Assembly: GCF_030867145.1 (NCBI RefSeq)
Contig: NC_134421.1
Coordinates: forward strand, 31,007,979-31,071,978
Direction: 5' to 3'
Length of the DNA: 64,000 bases
DNA from: Opisthocomus hoazin
Lineage: Eukaryota > Chordata > Aves > Opisthocomiformes > Opisthocomidae
The position numbers and the translations under genes are program-made. The notes below the pieces were generated by a model. That model ran no database searches, was not told the DNA's origin, and was given only the letters and a program-made list of their open reading frames with translations. Positions 47,101 through 60,000 of the stretch are shown in pieces. The stretch's first letter is position 1. Each line of letters starts with the position of its first letter.

Positions 47101-49250
47101 ACCCATCGTACCTCCGTCTCGGTGTGCAAACGCGTTATTTTGGTCGCGGTTTTCATAAGCTGGAAGCTGCTTTCTAGCTGAGATAAACTAGATGGGTTTT
47201 GGCGCTTAGCGCTGTCAGACGTTGAGAGGGGCGTGCGATCTCGCCCCTGAGCCATGAAGTTGGAAAACAAAGGGCTGATTGCACAGCTGGTGTGTCTTCC
47301 GCTGCCGCTTGGAAGCCGGTGGGAGTTCGGCTGTTGCTGGAGCTGCTCGTCGCGGTGCTGGGGAGGGTGCCGGGCTCCGTCCTGGGACAGGGCCCTCGGG
47401 GCGGTGGGTGGCTGCGGGCTGTGCCCCGCGATGCCCCTCTGCTCTGGTGTCAGCTGAGTGAGGAGGCCGTCAGCGGGACGGGGCCGTGTGGCCCGCTGTC
47501 CCTGGTTCAAGGCAAAAAGTGGCAGCCGCGGAGCTGTTTGTTTTAGCGAGCGCCGGGGGGGAAATGCTCTTGGCCCCTTTACAAGTTACATGCATGTAAA
47601 CAAAGTCTTCTAAAGCCACACATGCAGGACTTCTCTGTTTGTGTAACTGAGGTGTAGCTTGACTGTAAAAGCCCTGCGTTCTTGGTTCAAGCTGTTTCTG
47701 TAAGTGTTTAAAGCGAGAGACTGAAGTGATGCTCGAAGGAAGATCCCAGAATCGGCTGCTGCTCGTGACGGTCCCGTTCTGGTTTCTGCACCGCCAGGCT
47801 TAAGCTCGGTCTTGTAAGGAGAGATCTCTTTCAGCCCCCCTCTTGCTCCTTGCCCCCCGCCCGGTGTCGGTCACGCAGGTAGACGTGCAAATCGCATCGT
47901 GGTGCACAGTTAAAGCCTGGACCTCGGCGGTCCTCCATGGTCACTCCTGACCGCTTCGTTCTGACCTGGCCCTTGACAAGGTTGTGTGACGAGCTTGGGG
48001 TGGTAGATTACAGCTGTCCTAACAAAGTTGTTACTTTGAGACTAATTGAAATCGAAGGTGCCCTGCGTCTGCTAGGATTAGATTCGCTGTCTTGGCAATC
48101 ATAATAGCCAGTTTCCACATCTCTGTACATCTGCCATTACCATTCTGCTAATGCTTGGATGTTAGATCTGCAAGGGGATTCTCTAATGAGCTAGTCAAAG
48201 ACTCACAAAATAGACTGTAATTTGTAATTTGGCTCCTCTCCTTAGAGCTATTAATTACAGTTTACTGAGTAACTAATCCACCTTTTCAGATATACAGGCG
48301 TATCGCTGATATCTCACCTACTAAAATAACGTTTTAGCCTACTGAAGGATAAATGTAACTGATGAAAGTGAATTCCTGTGTGATCGGAGACACGCGTGTT
48401 TCGCTAGGAGAGGCAGATATTCCTGTTCTCAGTGGATGCAAGCCCCTGAATGCCACAGAAGTGTATGGATCTGGTTTAAAGCTGAAATTTTACTGCTCTT
48501 TTGGAAGTATTTGTACTTTGAAAATGAAAGATGACAAGCTTAGTGATATAATTGACATGAAATTTTGAGAAGAGAGCTGTCACTTTGAATTTGCTGCTCT
48601 TTTTCACTGGTTTAAGGTCAATGTCTCACTTCCACCTTACGTTCCTTCAGTTGGGGTGAAGGATGCTCTGAAAGCCGTTTGGGCTGACGTAGTTCACCCA
48701 CGAGCTTTTGCTGGTTGTCATTGCCTGCTGTGTTACCTTTTTAAAAACGTTGGTGTCGGCCAAACTCTTAATGCGAGAGGTGATCGCGTCGCAAATTCCA
48801 TCTGGAGCTGTTGGGGTGCCTGCAGCCTGGGTTGATGGGGTGGGTGGAAGGCTCACAGCTCCCCGTTGTGCCTCCGGACCGTCTCCTGGAAAATGGATGG
48901 GAACAAACTGTCTGGGGTCCCCCGGGGACAGTCGGACCGTGTGGCTCATGCCATGTCAGTATAAATAAGGCTAAATTGTCTGACGTGGACAATCCAACAA
49001 CTTTCTCACGCTCTAAATTCCACCGGCTTTTTTTTTTTTTCTTTTTGGCTGATAGTAATTTTAGACCAAGAAATTGTTTGATGTTACAAATGAGGTAGTT
49101 CTGGGCTTTTTTTGGCTTTCCTCTCTACTACTGCATGGTCTTCTCTTGAGCTGCTTGGATAAATACTGTCTGCCACTGCCTTGTCAGCAACGGCTCTGAA
49201 AGTAGGTCCAGCAGATCATGCTCCATCTTATTGGAGCTTTGCAAGAAAAG
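47101..49250. other. Non-coding region downstream of PHLDA1, GC-rich patch then AT-rich candidate regulatory block
   Basis: The stretch at 47250-47560 is GC-rich with many CpG and no recognisable protein. About 48020-48350 is AT-rich and unusually dense in TAAT/ATTA cores (for example 48024, 48140, 48154, 48185 and the TAATTA near 48250), as in homeodomain-bound enhancers. It may be distal PHLDA1 3' UTR or regulatory DNA. No gene is supported. Confidence 0.45.
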
Positions 49251-49273
49251 AAATGGGGCTGTCCTTCTCCTTA

Positions 49274-49366
49274 CAAAAAAACCCTCAAAACAAAACACCC
49301 CCCAACCCCCCCACCCCACCCCCCAAAAAACCCAAACAAACACAAAAAAACAAAAAACAGAACCAG
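49274..49366. repeat. A/C-rich low-complexity tract with a minus-strand G-quadruplex motif
   Basis: The tract contains almost only A and C. C runs of 6, 7, 4 and 6 at 49298-49324, separated by one or two A, give four G runs on the minus strand with loops of 1-2 bases, an ideal G-quadruplex pattern. A-rich sequence with short C runs follows to about 49366. Confidence 0.9.
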
Positions 49367-49369
49367 CCC

Positions 49370-52300
49370 AAGAAAATAGCCAACCGCATGTGGCTGAATT
49401 AAATTCATTAGAGAATACACAAAAATGCCAGTAAAACACACATAGGCAAATGCTTGGTATAGCTAGCAAAAGTGCGGACAGTCGATTCATAGAGATCAAA
49501 ATTACATGTCTTCATTTAAAAAAAAAATTGAGGGGCAGATTCAGCAAGAAAATTCAAGCTGTGGTGACCAAGAACATTTAGGAAATGGGGGAAAAGGAAG
49601 ATCAAGTGGATGTTGTCTCTGGCATCCTGAAGTAACTCCTCTTTAAGGTTCATGATATGCAAATACCAGCTTCTGAATTATAGCTGCGGTGATGTACCAA
49701 ATGTTTTCTAGCATATCCTATTGTGAGCAGAAATATCAGTGTCATCAAAAAAAGTGTGTAAATATGACTCATAAATGATTTCTGAGAGATGTGATTTATT
49801 TTTCATATTTTTCAAGATGCATTCCATTTCAAATAAAGAGGTATCTATTGAAAGAGCTCTCGATATGTTGGGGGAATAGTTGTTTGGTGGGCTATATGTT
49901 ATGATTAAAGCTTGATCTCATCTTTTCCGACGTATTAAGCTCAATCTAAGGGCCTAAGAGGGATGCTTTGAACCTGTGTAGATACCTTCTGAAGGGAAAG
50001 ACCCCCTTAGATGCTCCGGTTAACCTTTATACATAGCACAATTACAAAGCTCAGAGCCCTCAGTTTTGCTTCTTGCTGTGTGTGTAATGTGCGAGCACCC
50101 ACACAGAGTCCTACTAGTTTCAGTAATACTCTGCTTGGCATCACAGTCCACATACAACAGATCTTTGGGACACAGATTTCAGGCTTGTAGTCTTTTACCT
50201 GTGAATACCTTGCTCTGTGTCACGTCAGGAATCTAAAACGAAGTGTTAAATGTGCTTTGTTGCTCTTTTTTTATGTGTCTGAAGCACTGTGATTGAATTT
50301 CAAGCAACCCAAAAGCAGTCCAGAAGAATATTTCCACCGTTCGGCGTATCCTCCGACCTGTTCTCTTCTAGCTCCATGGGAAAAGAAATGAGAGATGGCA
50401 AGCAAAATGCATGATGACTTCTGCTGCTCTGGGATCTCTGCAGAACTGCAGCCGTTCGGGTGCCTTCAGCTCCCCTGGGGTGTACTTGTATTGTGGCAGG
50501 TCCTCGTTTTTAAGCACCTTCTGAGAGTGTATTGACTTCAGTGGCACAGTGTGCGTTGACCTAGGTTTACTGGTGCTGTTTGCCTTCGCTGGAGAGATGT
50601 CAGTGACCTCTGCCATAAGAAGGCTGTTGCTGTAACAAGTGCAAATTCTCTTTTCAATAGTAAACATCCAAAATGTAGGCATTTGAAGTTAATGTTTAAT
50701 ACAGAAACAACGGCTTAAAGAGCTGACCTCTCGCAGGCGCTGGTGCTCAGCAGCTTTGAAAAACCAATTAAGCATCTGTGGATTTATTGTCTATTCAAAG
50801 GCCCACCGTTGCTTATAGCTTTTAGAGGTGTCCCTTATGAGCTTTCAGTAACAGCAAGGAGTATCTCTGTAAGGGCATAAATACAGTAGAACAAGTATTC
50901 AATAATTTGTCATTGTTTCTGCTCCTGCATCAATGGTGATAGCTTTATAAAGGTGCATGGAAAATGTGTTTCTCTGCTTTCAGTTTTGACTAAGAGGATA
51001 CAAAATAAGTCTGCTCACATATTCATGCTACATATGAAATGGTCCTAGAAACTGGACTGTGATTTTCCTATTGGGGAATATTGTCTTAACAAGGTTTCCT
51101 CAAAAGTTTTCTCTCATCCAAAGTAGGATAGGAAGAACATTGAAATTGGGGGATCAGTGCAAGCTGCAGAGGTAAAATCTGGGCCAGATTCAAAATCCAG
51201 TAAGATCAACAGGATTTTTTCCAGACTAAGACTGATTTTGACCTTTTGTAAAAATGATGGCTGCTTGTCGTCATCTGCTCAGAAAACCAAGGAACAAAAC
51301 CACTGGAAGCAGGATCTCTGCCCGTCGTCTGCCGGCAGTGATGGTGTGCGGTCAGGGTAACGCTGGCGTCCTGGTCTGTCATCTTTGCCAGTGAAGTAAG
51401 GAGAAGAGTAGGAAGAAAATGGAATAATGCCTATGTTTTCTGAGCAAAATAGAACATGAGAGAAGACCAATTGAAATGTCTTTTCCCCTCTGAAACGGAA
51501 TCTAGCAATTTCTTTGGATTTGCGGCACAACTGAAATGGAACAATTTACTTTGTATTTGAACCCAAATCAGTACTAAACCAAAGCCTTTACTTGTTTGAC
51601 TCCCTGTTTTGACACAGGAACACCTTAATTCTTTCTAGAAAGTGCCTAAGTTACTTTCATCACCTTTTTCAAATCAACTGTTGTGAAGACTGTCAACTCA
51701 GGTGTTTTGAAAAAAGCTTATTTCAAATTTAAAAAGTTGTATACAGTATTGTGCGTGTCTGTGATAATGTTTTTTCTGTCTTTCCACTGGGGGCTTTTTG
51801 ATGTGTGAGGTAAGGACCCTTGGAAACACCACACAGCTGTTACACGCTGCTCACAGCGTTGCTTTGTGGCTTCCGTGCTGAAGATGGACAGAGCAAAAGA
51901 TGGTGACCATGGTCCTGCCAAGAGCTGAACACCCTCAAGGTGTCCTGCCACCCAAAAGAACCTGGGAGAGCTGCTTGGGGCCTCATGGTGGGGCTCGGTT
52001 ACTTGTGGGGTCTTGGTCTAGTGCTGCACACTGAATTTACCAGGAAAGGGACACGACCCGGGTGGGGTGCTGGGAAATGAGGCCGGGTGGCTAGCTGGCA
52101 CCCACGTGAAGCTCGTGCTCTGCATCAACAGCCTGGGTTGATTGCAGCACCTCCAAGTTTTCCTTAGGAGACTTTGTAAGCAAAGCCAGAGGTGAGGCTT
52201 CTGTGCTTAAGTGCTTGGGATTTTTTTTATTTTGGTTTGTTTAGTTTTTTAGGAAAACATCAAAGCAGAGACGTTTACCCCAGCGCAGACTAATTGCAGC

Positions 52301-52800
52301 CACTTGAAATTGGCCAATTTTCCAGCCCTTCCAAGTCATTCTGCTGGATCTCTGTAGCCATGCCAGCTGCCAGTGCAGGGCCAGTGGTTGCCTGGGTGGG
52401 GGGTTGATTTACCTTTTGTGTAAAATAGTGCTATGACAACAGTGGATTTCACATAAACACGTTTTTTATTGACCCTGCTTCATAATCTTTGTCTTGCAAT
52501 AGTTTGTAACCAGCCATAGTAGATTAACCGAACCAGTAAATACGTATAGAATGACTAACTGTTACAATGAAGCATACAGTGCTCTGTGGTTAGCAGAGTA
52601 TTTTAAATGAGACAATTTACCCCACGTTTTGTAAGGCTTCCAGCGAGATGAGGAAATCACTACTTTTGTTTTTAAGAACTTGTCAGTGTTTTGTAAATAT
52701 TTCTGATATTTATGACTGTACATATGGTTTTGATCATAACTTGCAGGAGACTCAAGGATTGGGTCATATGCTGTTTAGGAGAAGATTATTTCATTAACTG
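49370..52800. other. Intergenic region, no gene seen
   Basis: This is AT-rich to moderate sequence without recognised coding, RNA or LTR features. An isolated AATAAA lies at 49832-49837. The AT-rich block at about 52440-52750 resembles conserved or 3' UTR-type sequence, but I cannot assign it. Confidence 0.5.
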
Positions 52801-53069
52801 TTATCTTTGTTGGTTTTTGTCACTCAGCCTTCGGGATCTTTTGCACCTACTGCTGTTTACGAAGGTAAAAGTATGATGCAGAGTAACAGCAGTGAACCTT
52901 CAACTCCCTCGGAGAACAAACCAAGCCTGTCCCTGGCCTGGGTGCCAGAGCCAGGGTCCTTTGAGGGAACGGCTCTCCTTCATGTTGCTGTGCGCTTTGG
53001 ACCCGGGCCTGGGGACGATAACTCCCTGCGCCGGCGACAGCACCTCTCTGCAAGGCTCTCAGCCCACTT

Positions 53070-53150
53070 GTATATCATATCTCTGCTTTGGAGAAGAGGA
53101 AACTCGGGACCAGACAGCCCGTGCCACCTGCCCAAGGTCGTGCCTTGGGA
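53070..53150 (+). repeat. Possible MIR/CORE-SINE relic
   Basis: The order GAGGAAACTCGGGAC (53095-53109) then CTGCCCAAGGTCGTGCC (53128-53144) parallels the MIR core GAGGAAACTGAGGC...TTGCCCAAGGTCAC that I remember, with similar spacing and a T-rich upstream segment. If real, it is an ancient amniote SINE copy. The identity is from memory over a short span and could be chance. The surrounding 127-codon open frame (52807-53190) has no family match. Confidence 0.4.
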
Positions 53151-56100
53151 GACGGAGAGCAGCGTAGGCAAGGTCCCTGTCACAGCATGAGAAACGTGGC
53201 CTCTCGCAGCAGAGGCTGCTACATTTTCCGTTCTTGGTAGGGACCTTCCTTGGAGCCAACTGCAAATGCAGTGTCCAACCTGATGCCACAGGTCCTTGGA
53301 TGGAGACCCAAATGTGAGTCACTGCCCACCAGGTACGTTCCAGCCTTCAGAAATCATTGTGGTGCAGCTACTTGCCCGATGGAGGTAAGAGCAAGACAAA
53401 ACATTTAGGTTTCGCATAGGATTTAGTGGAGTTTTTGGATGACTGCAGATTATTAAAGCAGCTTCTGGTTATTCCCAGCACTAGGCGTTGTACAAACAGC
53501 GTACTAGGAGCGAAGGGAGCTGTGAGTTATTGCTCATTTCTGGAGTGATTAAGCTCCTCTATTTACTGTGGATTACAAGGACAAAGAGGTTATCAGCCTC
53601 ATAATAACCTGAAAGGTCTGTATAGGTATGAATCCAGCATTAATGCAGCTTTTCCAGCCCACTAATTGCCTTAACTAAAACACACGGAGGGGTGGGGGGG
53701 AAGAGGGGAATGATTTTCTTCTCTCTACCACTCCGCTATCACCTGACCATTTGACTCGGAGATAAGAAGTTTTAAGAGAAATCCTTTTAGCCAGAAACAC
53801 TTATCCCAACCATGTGTTTTTCTACCAGAAAAAACATTGGTGCACAGGGCTGTAGGAGCTCGTAGACAACTAGCTTGCCCCAGCCCGCTGCTGGCGGGTG
53901 GTGGGGCTGTGCGACTCTACCTCTGTGGGCTTTTGCAACAGCCCCTTAAAGTGTGAAGCTGCAAACTCCTCCGTGCCCTTTCCTGAGCCAGCGGTTACTG
54001 CAGTATGCAGATAGCCTTGCGAGGGGCTTTTCTTGTACACAGATCAGCATGAGAAAAGTTACTCCGCTCTTTTAAGAGTCAGCCTTGAAGTGGAAAAGCT
54101 AGTTCTTGACTGGCGCTTTGGGGCTGTCACTGCTCTCAGCCAGTCACGGAGTGGTGCCTCCAACTGAGTCAGATGTGTACTGGCCGCTGATTTCATTTTT
54201 ATCACGGACTGTTAATATTTCCTGTTCCACTAAGCCATGTTTCCCTGGTGCTCGTTCCTAGTGCTTGGCTCCTAAACAGTCACAGCTCTTGTCACAAGGC
54301 AGCGGGCTGCATACTTGTCCCTTATGCAAGTGATGAGTGAGGGCTCAGCAGCAGGGAAGTAACGCTGACAGCTCCGCTCCCGGACGCCGGATTGTCAGCA
54401 TTCCTCACCGGGGCACCCAGCCGGCCTGGGAAAAGGCTGCTGTTCGGGGAGGAGGGCTCTAAAATAGACCGTCTGTCCTTCCAGAGCCAAGGAAGATGGA
54501 GATGGGTGGTCGGCCGATCGCCTTCTGAGCAGGGGTGGAGTCAGACCTGAGAAGCTGCAGAGCCCGAAGCGACTGCTACGATTCTGCAGGCACAAGCTGA
54601 GTGGTCGGGTGCGGAGACGGGGGTGTCTGATGGCTGAGAGGGCAGTAAAACGTTATAAAATGATGGTAATTGCCAACAAGAAGCCCTTTTTTACCCCCAT
54701 TCTCGTTAGAGAAAAGGCAACAGTTTGCATAAAAGGTAGGATGATCGCTCCCTGGATGGATGTATCTGGGATGAAACTGAGATCATTTCTGCAGCTAATC
54801 CGTGGGCCAACCCCTCTATCTAAGAATTAGCCCAGAGACAGTTGAGAGCAGCAGCTGCAAGGGAGCGCTTAGCTGCCGCCCCAGGGAAGCTGCTACGGTC
54901 ACTCCCAAACAATTTGGAAATTGTTCCTCCGTGTTTTCCTGAGGGCTTAAGCAGCTCCCAGTCACGACCCGCAGAAGTCTGGCGTTGTGAAACTGCAGCC
55001 GTGGGGCGACCAGCTCCCTGCCACCTCCCTGCCCGTCCTTAGTCATCAGGGAGGGAGGCCGAGGAGGGGGTCCCGGGGCTGGGGGTGCCTCCGGGGTGAC
55101 TCAAGGCAGGCAGCCGTCCTCCTGCCCCTGGTTACATCTGAGCAGAGAAACCTTCCCGAGCAGCTCCTGCTCCAAAAGTCTCTGTGCACGTGGAAGAGGA
55201 ACGGACTTTGTCGTAAAACATCTCAAAGACAATTAGTGATCGGAGCTTTACCAGCCCCACCACTCCTCGCTGTGGCTGTGCGAGTGCGAATGCCGGGGAC
55301 GACCAGCTGAACGAGGGCTTCTCCAGAAAGCCTCCTAGGGGTCTCCCAAAACGCCTTCAGCCCTGCAGTTCTGCTGACCTGTCTTGAGCCAAGGCTGGGC
55401 AGAAGGTGCTCCGAGCTGAATGTGAGAGAGAAACGCTTTGGTTGCACCTTGAGAGCAGAGGTCCCCTCGCCCAGTGGCCTGCTAGCCAGCCCCGGTGTGG
55501 GACAGTAGCACCTGTGCTTGGCGCCTTTATTTGCAGCGTTGGGGTCTTTTTTTTCTTTCTAGGTTTTCCCTAATTCTGCTTATTTCAACCACAGAGCCAC
55601 CCACCAAGAGGCATTTTCTTTTCCTAAAGGTAAGTCTAAACAATTTGGTTGTCTTCCTGTTAGCTGAAAACCTCCAGCGATCTCTTTTGCTGCTGAAGCT
55701 CAGTGAGCAAGGGTAAGTGCTTACGCAGGTAGCCTTAATGTAGTATTTAATTGTTGTTCTGGGCCATGGCAGGGCTCTAACACAATGCAAAGCTTGCATA
55801 AAAAGGAAGATTATATATATATCTGCAAAGTGAACATGGCTAAAAAGATCATTTTGCTGGCTCTGATTTCCTAATGTTTTAACTTAACTGAATCTGAGTG
55901 GATATAATGGTTAATTTTCAGAGCATTCACTTAAGGGTTTTTTTTTTGATGCATTCACTCAAAATGAAGTCAAAACCTTAAATCAAGCTGAATTTGGGAG
56001 AAGTAATTTAGTTTTGCTGAGCTCCAGATAGGCTTAGCCTTTCTCCAGCCCTCTTTCCCCTTTCTCATTTCTGAGCCTAGCACACAGCATTTAGTGGGAG

Positions 56101-57059
56101 CGGTTTGCAAACCACGATGCCAGCAGCTGTGCCGCCATCCATTTTGTGTGCCTGGCTGATGAGGCTGGTGCCTTGTAAAGATACGGTAGCCCCTGCGCAG
56201 CCACAGGTATGTCCTCTGCTCGGTCTGTAGGCAGCCATCGTCTATGGGGTTTGCCCTTGTAAAACGAAACTCCAGCGTAGCTGGGGCTTGCTCTTAAATC
56301 AGCTGTTGCAACCTGCCCTGAGCTGGCCTGGGGTACTTGGGAGGCAAAGCCCTATGATGGCAATCCTGCACCGGTGTCCTTCAGGGCTGTCTTTTTTTAT
56401 TACCACAACTTTGCTGTCATTGAAAATCATTCGCAGACATTAAGGAGATGGGATTGTGCTTCCCCTTGTCCATCTGCGAACGTTGCTTCCCGCCTACAAT
56501 TGATTAAAGTACAGTCTTGGTTTGCCTTTGCTGCTGGAACTGCTGCCGTTCTGCTGCAGGCAAGACTGAGTTAAGGTGCACTGAAAGCAAGGACGGATCT
56601 AAAGGAACAATTTATTTATGTGATACTCTTAAACGGTCTTGCAGTCTAATGACTTGTGGCCTTTCTTTTGCCTTGACTTTATGCAGCTGCTGTATAATCC
56701 AGTAGCTCCCTGACCTACAGTCTGGCAGAGGCAGGCTTGGGGTGGCAAGGTTTGTATGTAACATTCGGAGAAGAAAAATGCTTTTAAGGCCTGAAGAATT
56801 CCTAGTTCACGGAGAAATGTGTGTCAGAGGGCTGAGACCTTGCTCAGCATGATGCTTATGCAGGTGCCCAACTCATAAAAGCATGACTTACTGTGGAGCT
56901 GGCAGGGTTAGCCTGGATTTAGGGGCCCTGTTGAGTCACGCCCCTGTTCCTGTATGTGATGGCACCAGGATACAGCTGTTTTAAGCTCCCAGATGTTGAC
57001 TACATGACAACAGAAAGCTGTATCTGCAATTTAGTGCTGTTGGTCTATTTAAGTGTTGC

Positions 57060-57081
57060 TATAGATGCTGTAGCATCTATA
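57060..57081. repeat. Near-perfect 22-bp palindrome
   Basis: The arms TATAGATGCT (57060-57069) and AGCATCTATA (57072-57081) are exact reverse complements around a 2-base centre GT. It sits in AT-rich intergenic DNA with no known role. Confidence 0.75.
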
Positions 57082-60000
57082 TGTCAATGGGCTAAATAGC
57101 TCAGAACTACAGTCAGCTATTTTAATTGCTGCCTAGTCCCAGTGCATAAAAATCCTCAGCTTTTACGAACCCTGTTGCTGTTCTGCCTTCACATCCTTTC
57201 ATGGCTTGTTGAAGAGGAAATCTCAATTTTTATATGCTTCCCTTCCTTCTTCCAAGAAACCTTGCTCTTAAGTTTGTCAAGAGCTTCAAAGAGATCTCCA
57301 GCCCCCAGGTTTTCATGCCACCTACTCGGGTTATTCAAATCCTTCATGCCCTCAGACACGTGCAGAAGAAGAATGAGCAAAAATTAGTCTGTTGAGCAGC
57401 CAGAGGTGTTCAATAGCTGCCCACTCGAGAAGCTGTCATATTCCTGCATCTTGCAGCTCAGGATGTGGGGAGTATTCATTTCTACAATTTTTCATGTTTG
57501 AGGATTGCAAAGCTCTGGAGTCTGCTCCGCTTACAAACTGAAAGCCTGTAGGTCTGTGGGCAGGAAGGTGTGCAGAGGAGTGGAAATATGTCATGGAAGT
57601 GGTGGGGCATTGAGGGCTTCCTGGCAGATACCAGTGCCCAGGTGCCCAAGAAGGAGGTGAGTCCCTGATGGAGGCACGGATTAATAGCTCAGATTCCTCC
57701 TCTGTGGTCCCCTGGCACCATGCAAGGCTTTTCTGCAGAGGGTGGATTTGCTGCTAGCAGTCGTTATGCACATTCATGGAAAGCAATTAGTGGAGGAGGA
57801 TGCAAAATTCATACTACTTCCTCTGATCAACTGCATGGCCTCCTTGGCAATATGATCTCCTAATCGTGCAGGCTGCCCCAGAGGGAAGGGCACGCCATAC
57901 CTTAATATTTGCCCTTCAGCCTGAACATTACCCAGTGGTATATGGAGAGCCTCAGTCCTTCCATGGGAGTGGTGCATAGGTGAAATGGTTTAAGAAGCGC
58001 AGTGACCTCAAAAGCAGCAGCTCCACGTAAACGTCTTGATGCTACAGGACACCAGGACCCCTCCCTGGTCTTGTAACAAGATACTGTGCACGTGTAGAAA
58101 GGAGTCTTTGTGACAGACTTCAGAAACACGCTGGTGGAAGCTTTAGCAAAGACCAGACCTGACTTTCCTCGACTGAAAGTCACAAAACCTTGTGGAGGCC
58201 CCTTCCACCCGGAGTGAACACGCTTCTGGGGCAGCTGCCTTGGTCACAGTAACAGCACTGGCTAAACCTTCCCAAAAATTCAGAAGGAACAGCTAAAGTG
58301 ATCAGGGCATTCAGGAAAACAAAGAGTAAAGGTCTAGAGATTAAATTATGGCACCACTGAAATCTATGACAAAATTTCATTGACTTCAGTGAAGGACTTG
58401 TCCCTTGAGAAAGTCTGTGATCGAAGAAAGAAGTTTGGGATCCTATCCAACTGCCACTATGAAAAAGACATTAAAAAATAATTCAGTTGCCTTTGTCGTA
58501 ATTTGATTTAGCCACTTAGTTATAGGGAGAAGGAAAGGCAGGCATCAAAAAGGAAAAGCATCAGATATTCAGGTCGTCACCCTCCAATAGGGTGATTTCT
58601 GACAACAGTGTCTTCTAGGTCCCAGAAGAAACTCCAGTGCTTGTTTAGATGTTGAAGAAAGAGTTTGTTTGACACACAGTCTCCAGTTATGCACAGTTGA
58701 AGGGACATCTGGCCTGGGCCTGGGTCTGTAGCAGCCGTTTCAACACAGTTCCACTTTCCTGATTGTCTTTGGAAGTTCAAAATTGGTCAGTGGTAACAAA
58801 ATAAGTGTTTCTTATTAGTGATTACATTCTGCCATCTTTCTCATTGCTTACCTTTCTCTGCAGGAGGAATAGCCATTGGCAGCTTCTCAACAAGAATACA
58901 GAAATGACAGACTTTTACGAGCTGCTGCTCATGCTACTGGTAACAAAAATGGGAGAAAAACAATCCTGGCCACATAAGATAGCATCCTAGGAGAGGGTAT
59001 GTACTGAAGGGAACATGGTCTGCAACGACAGACCCAGGCTGCTGCTGCCCAGGTGAAACCTGTACAAATCCTGATGTGCTAACACCTACTCAGAATTTGC
59101 CCTGAGGGTGGGAACTGGCTCTCCAGCCTCCTAACTGCGAGGTAGCTTTCGTGTTGCAAAGCTGCCACACATGCGGCAGCAAAGCCCAGGGCTGCCCTTG
59201 TCAGCCCCTCGGGAGAAGGGACTCATGGCTGCAGTGCCCAAAGGGACCTGTTTGTTCCCACCTGGGATTCCCAGGCTGTGGGTACCCCAGCTCCAGCCCC
59301 GCTGGCCTCCCTCAATGAGCTGGCATGAATGGGGCCTGGGCACCACTCTGCCAGAGGGATGCTGGAGGTGGGAACGCGCTTCTTGAGGGCGGTGGAGGGG
59401 AGGGCAAACCTCTGTCGTGCTGGCAGAGCTGGGTGCTGTATGGCACCGAGGGGCTGAAACATGGCTCTGGGTTGCTGGTTTCCCAGAGCTGCTCTCAGAC
59501 TGCGAAGCCTGGCTCATCTTGGTAACTCCGCTTGCTTGCCAACGGATGCCTAATAAGTCCTTTCTCTGCAGAGTGTAAATAATTACTGGGCCGTCTTCTC
59601 CTCTGTTGCTCACCCTGCCTCTGAGCCAGCCGCTGCTACCAGGGTCGTGTTTATGCTGTCTGTCCCTGAGGCTGCCCGCAAGCCATGCACGCTGTCCCAT
59701 GCAACCTGCGAGGAGAGGAGAGCTGTGCGGGGCAGCCACTTCCTGGGGAGCGGGGCCGTGGAGGAGGCGGCAGCGTACCCCAACACGGCTGCCCCAGGAT
59801 GCTGTGCCAGGTGACTGTCTGCACCCCCTGCACCCCACACTTCGGGTGGTTTGACAGCCGCCTCCTCTTTTCCAGGGACATTGCCGACGCTGGGGAAAAC
59901 AAGTGAGAGTCCAAATTCATCATGTGGTGCTCGAGCGGGAGCTTCGCCTGGGGTGAGGTTTCCCCATGGTCCTACATGCCCTGCCCTTGCCCGCCACACG

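Noticed and set aside
59131-59838. A 235-codon minus-strand open frame as a novel gene
   Set aside because: Composition is low-complexity and Ser/Gly/Arg-rich, no domain or splice context is visible, and overlapping frames are equally open in this GC-rich patch.
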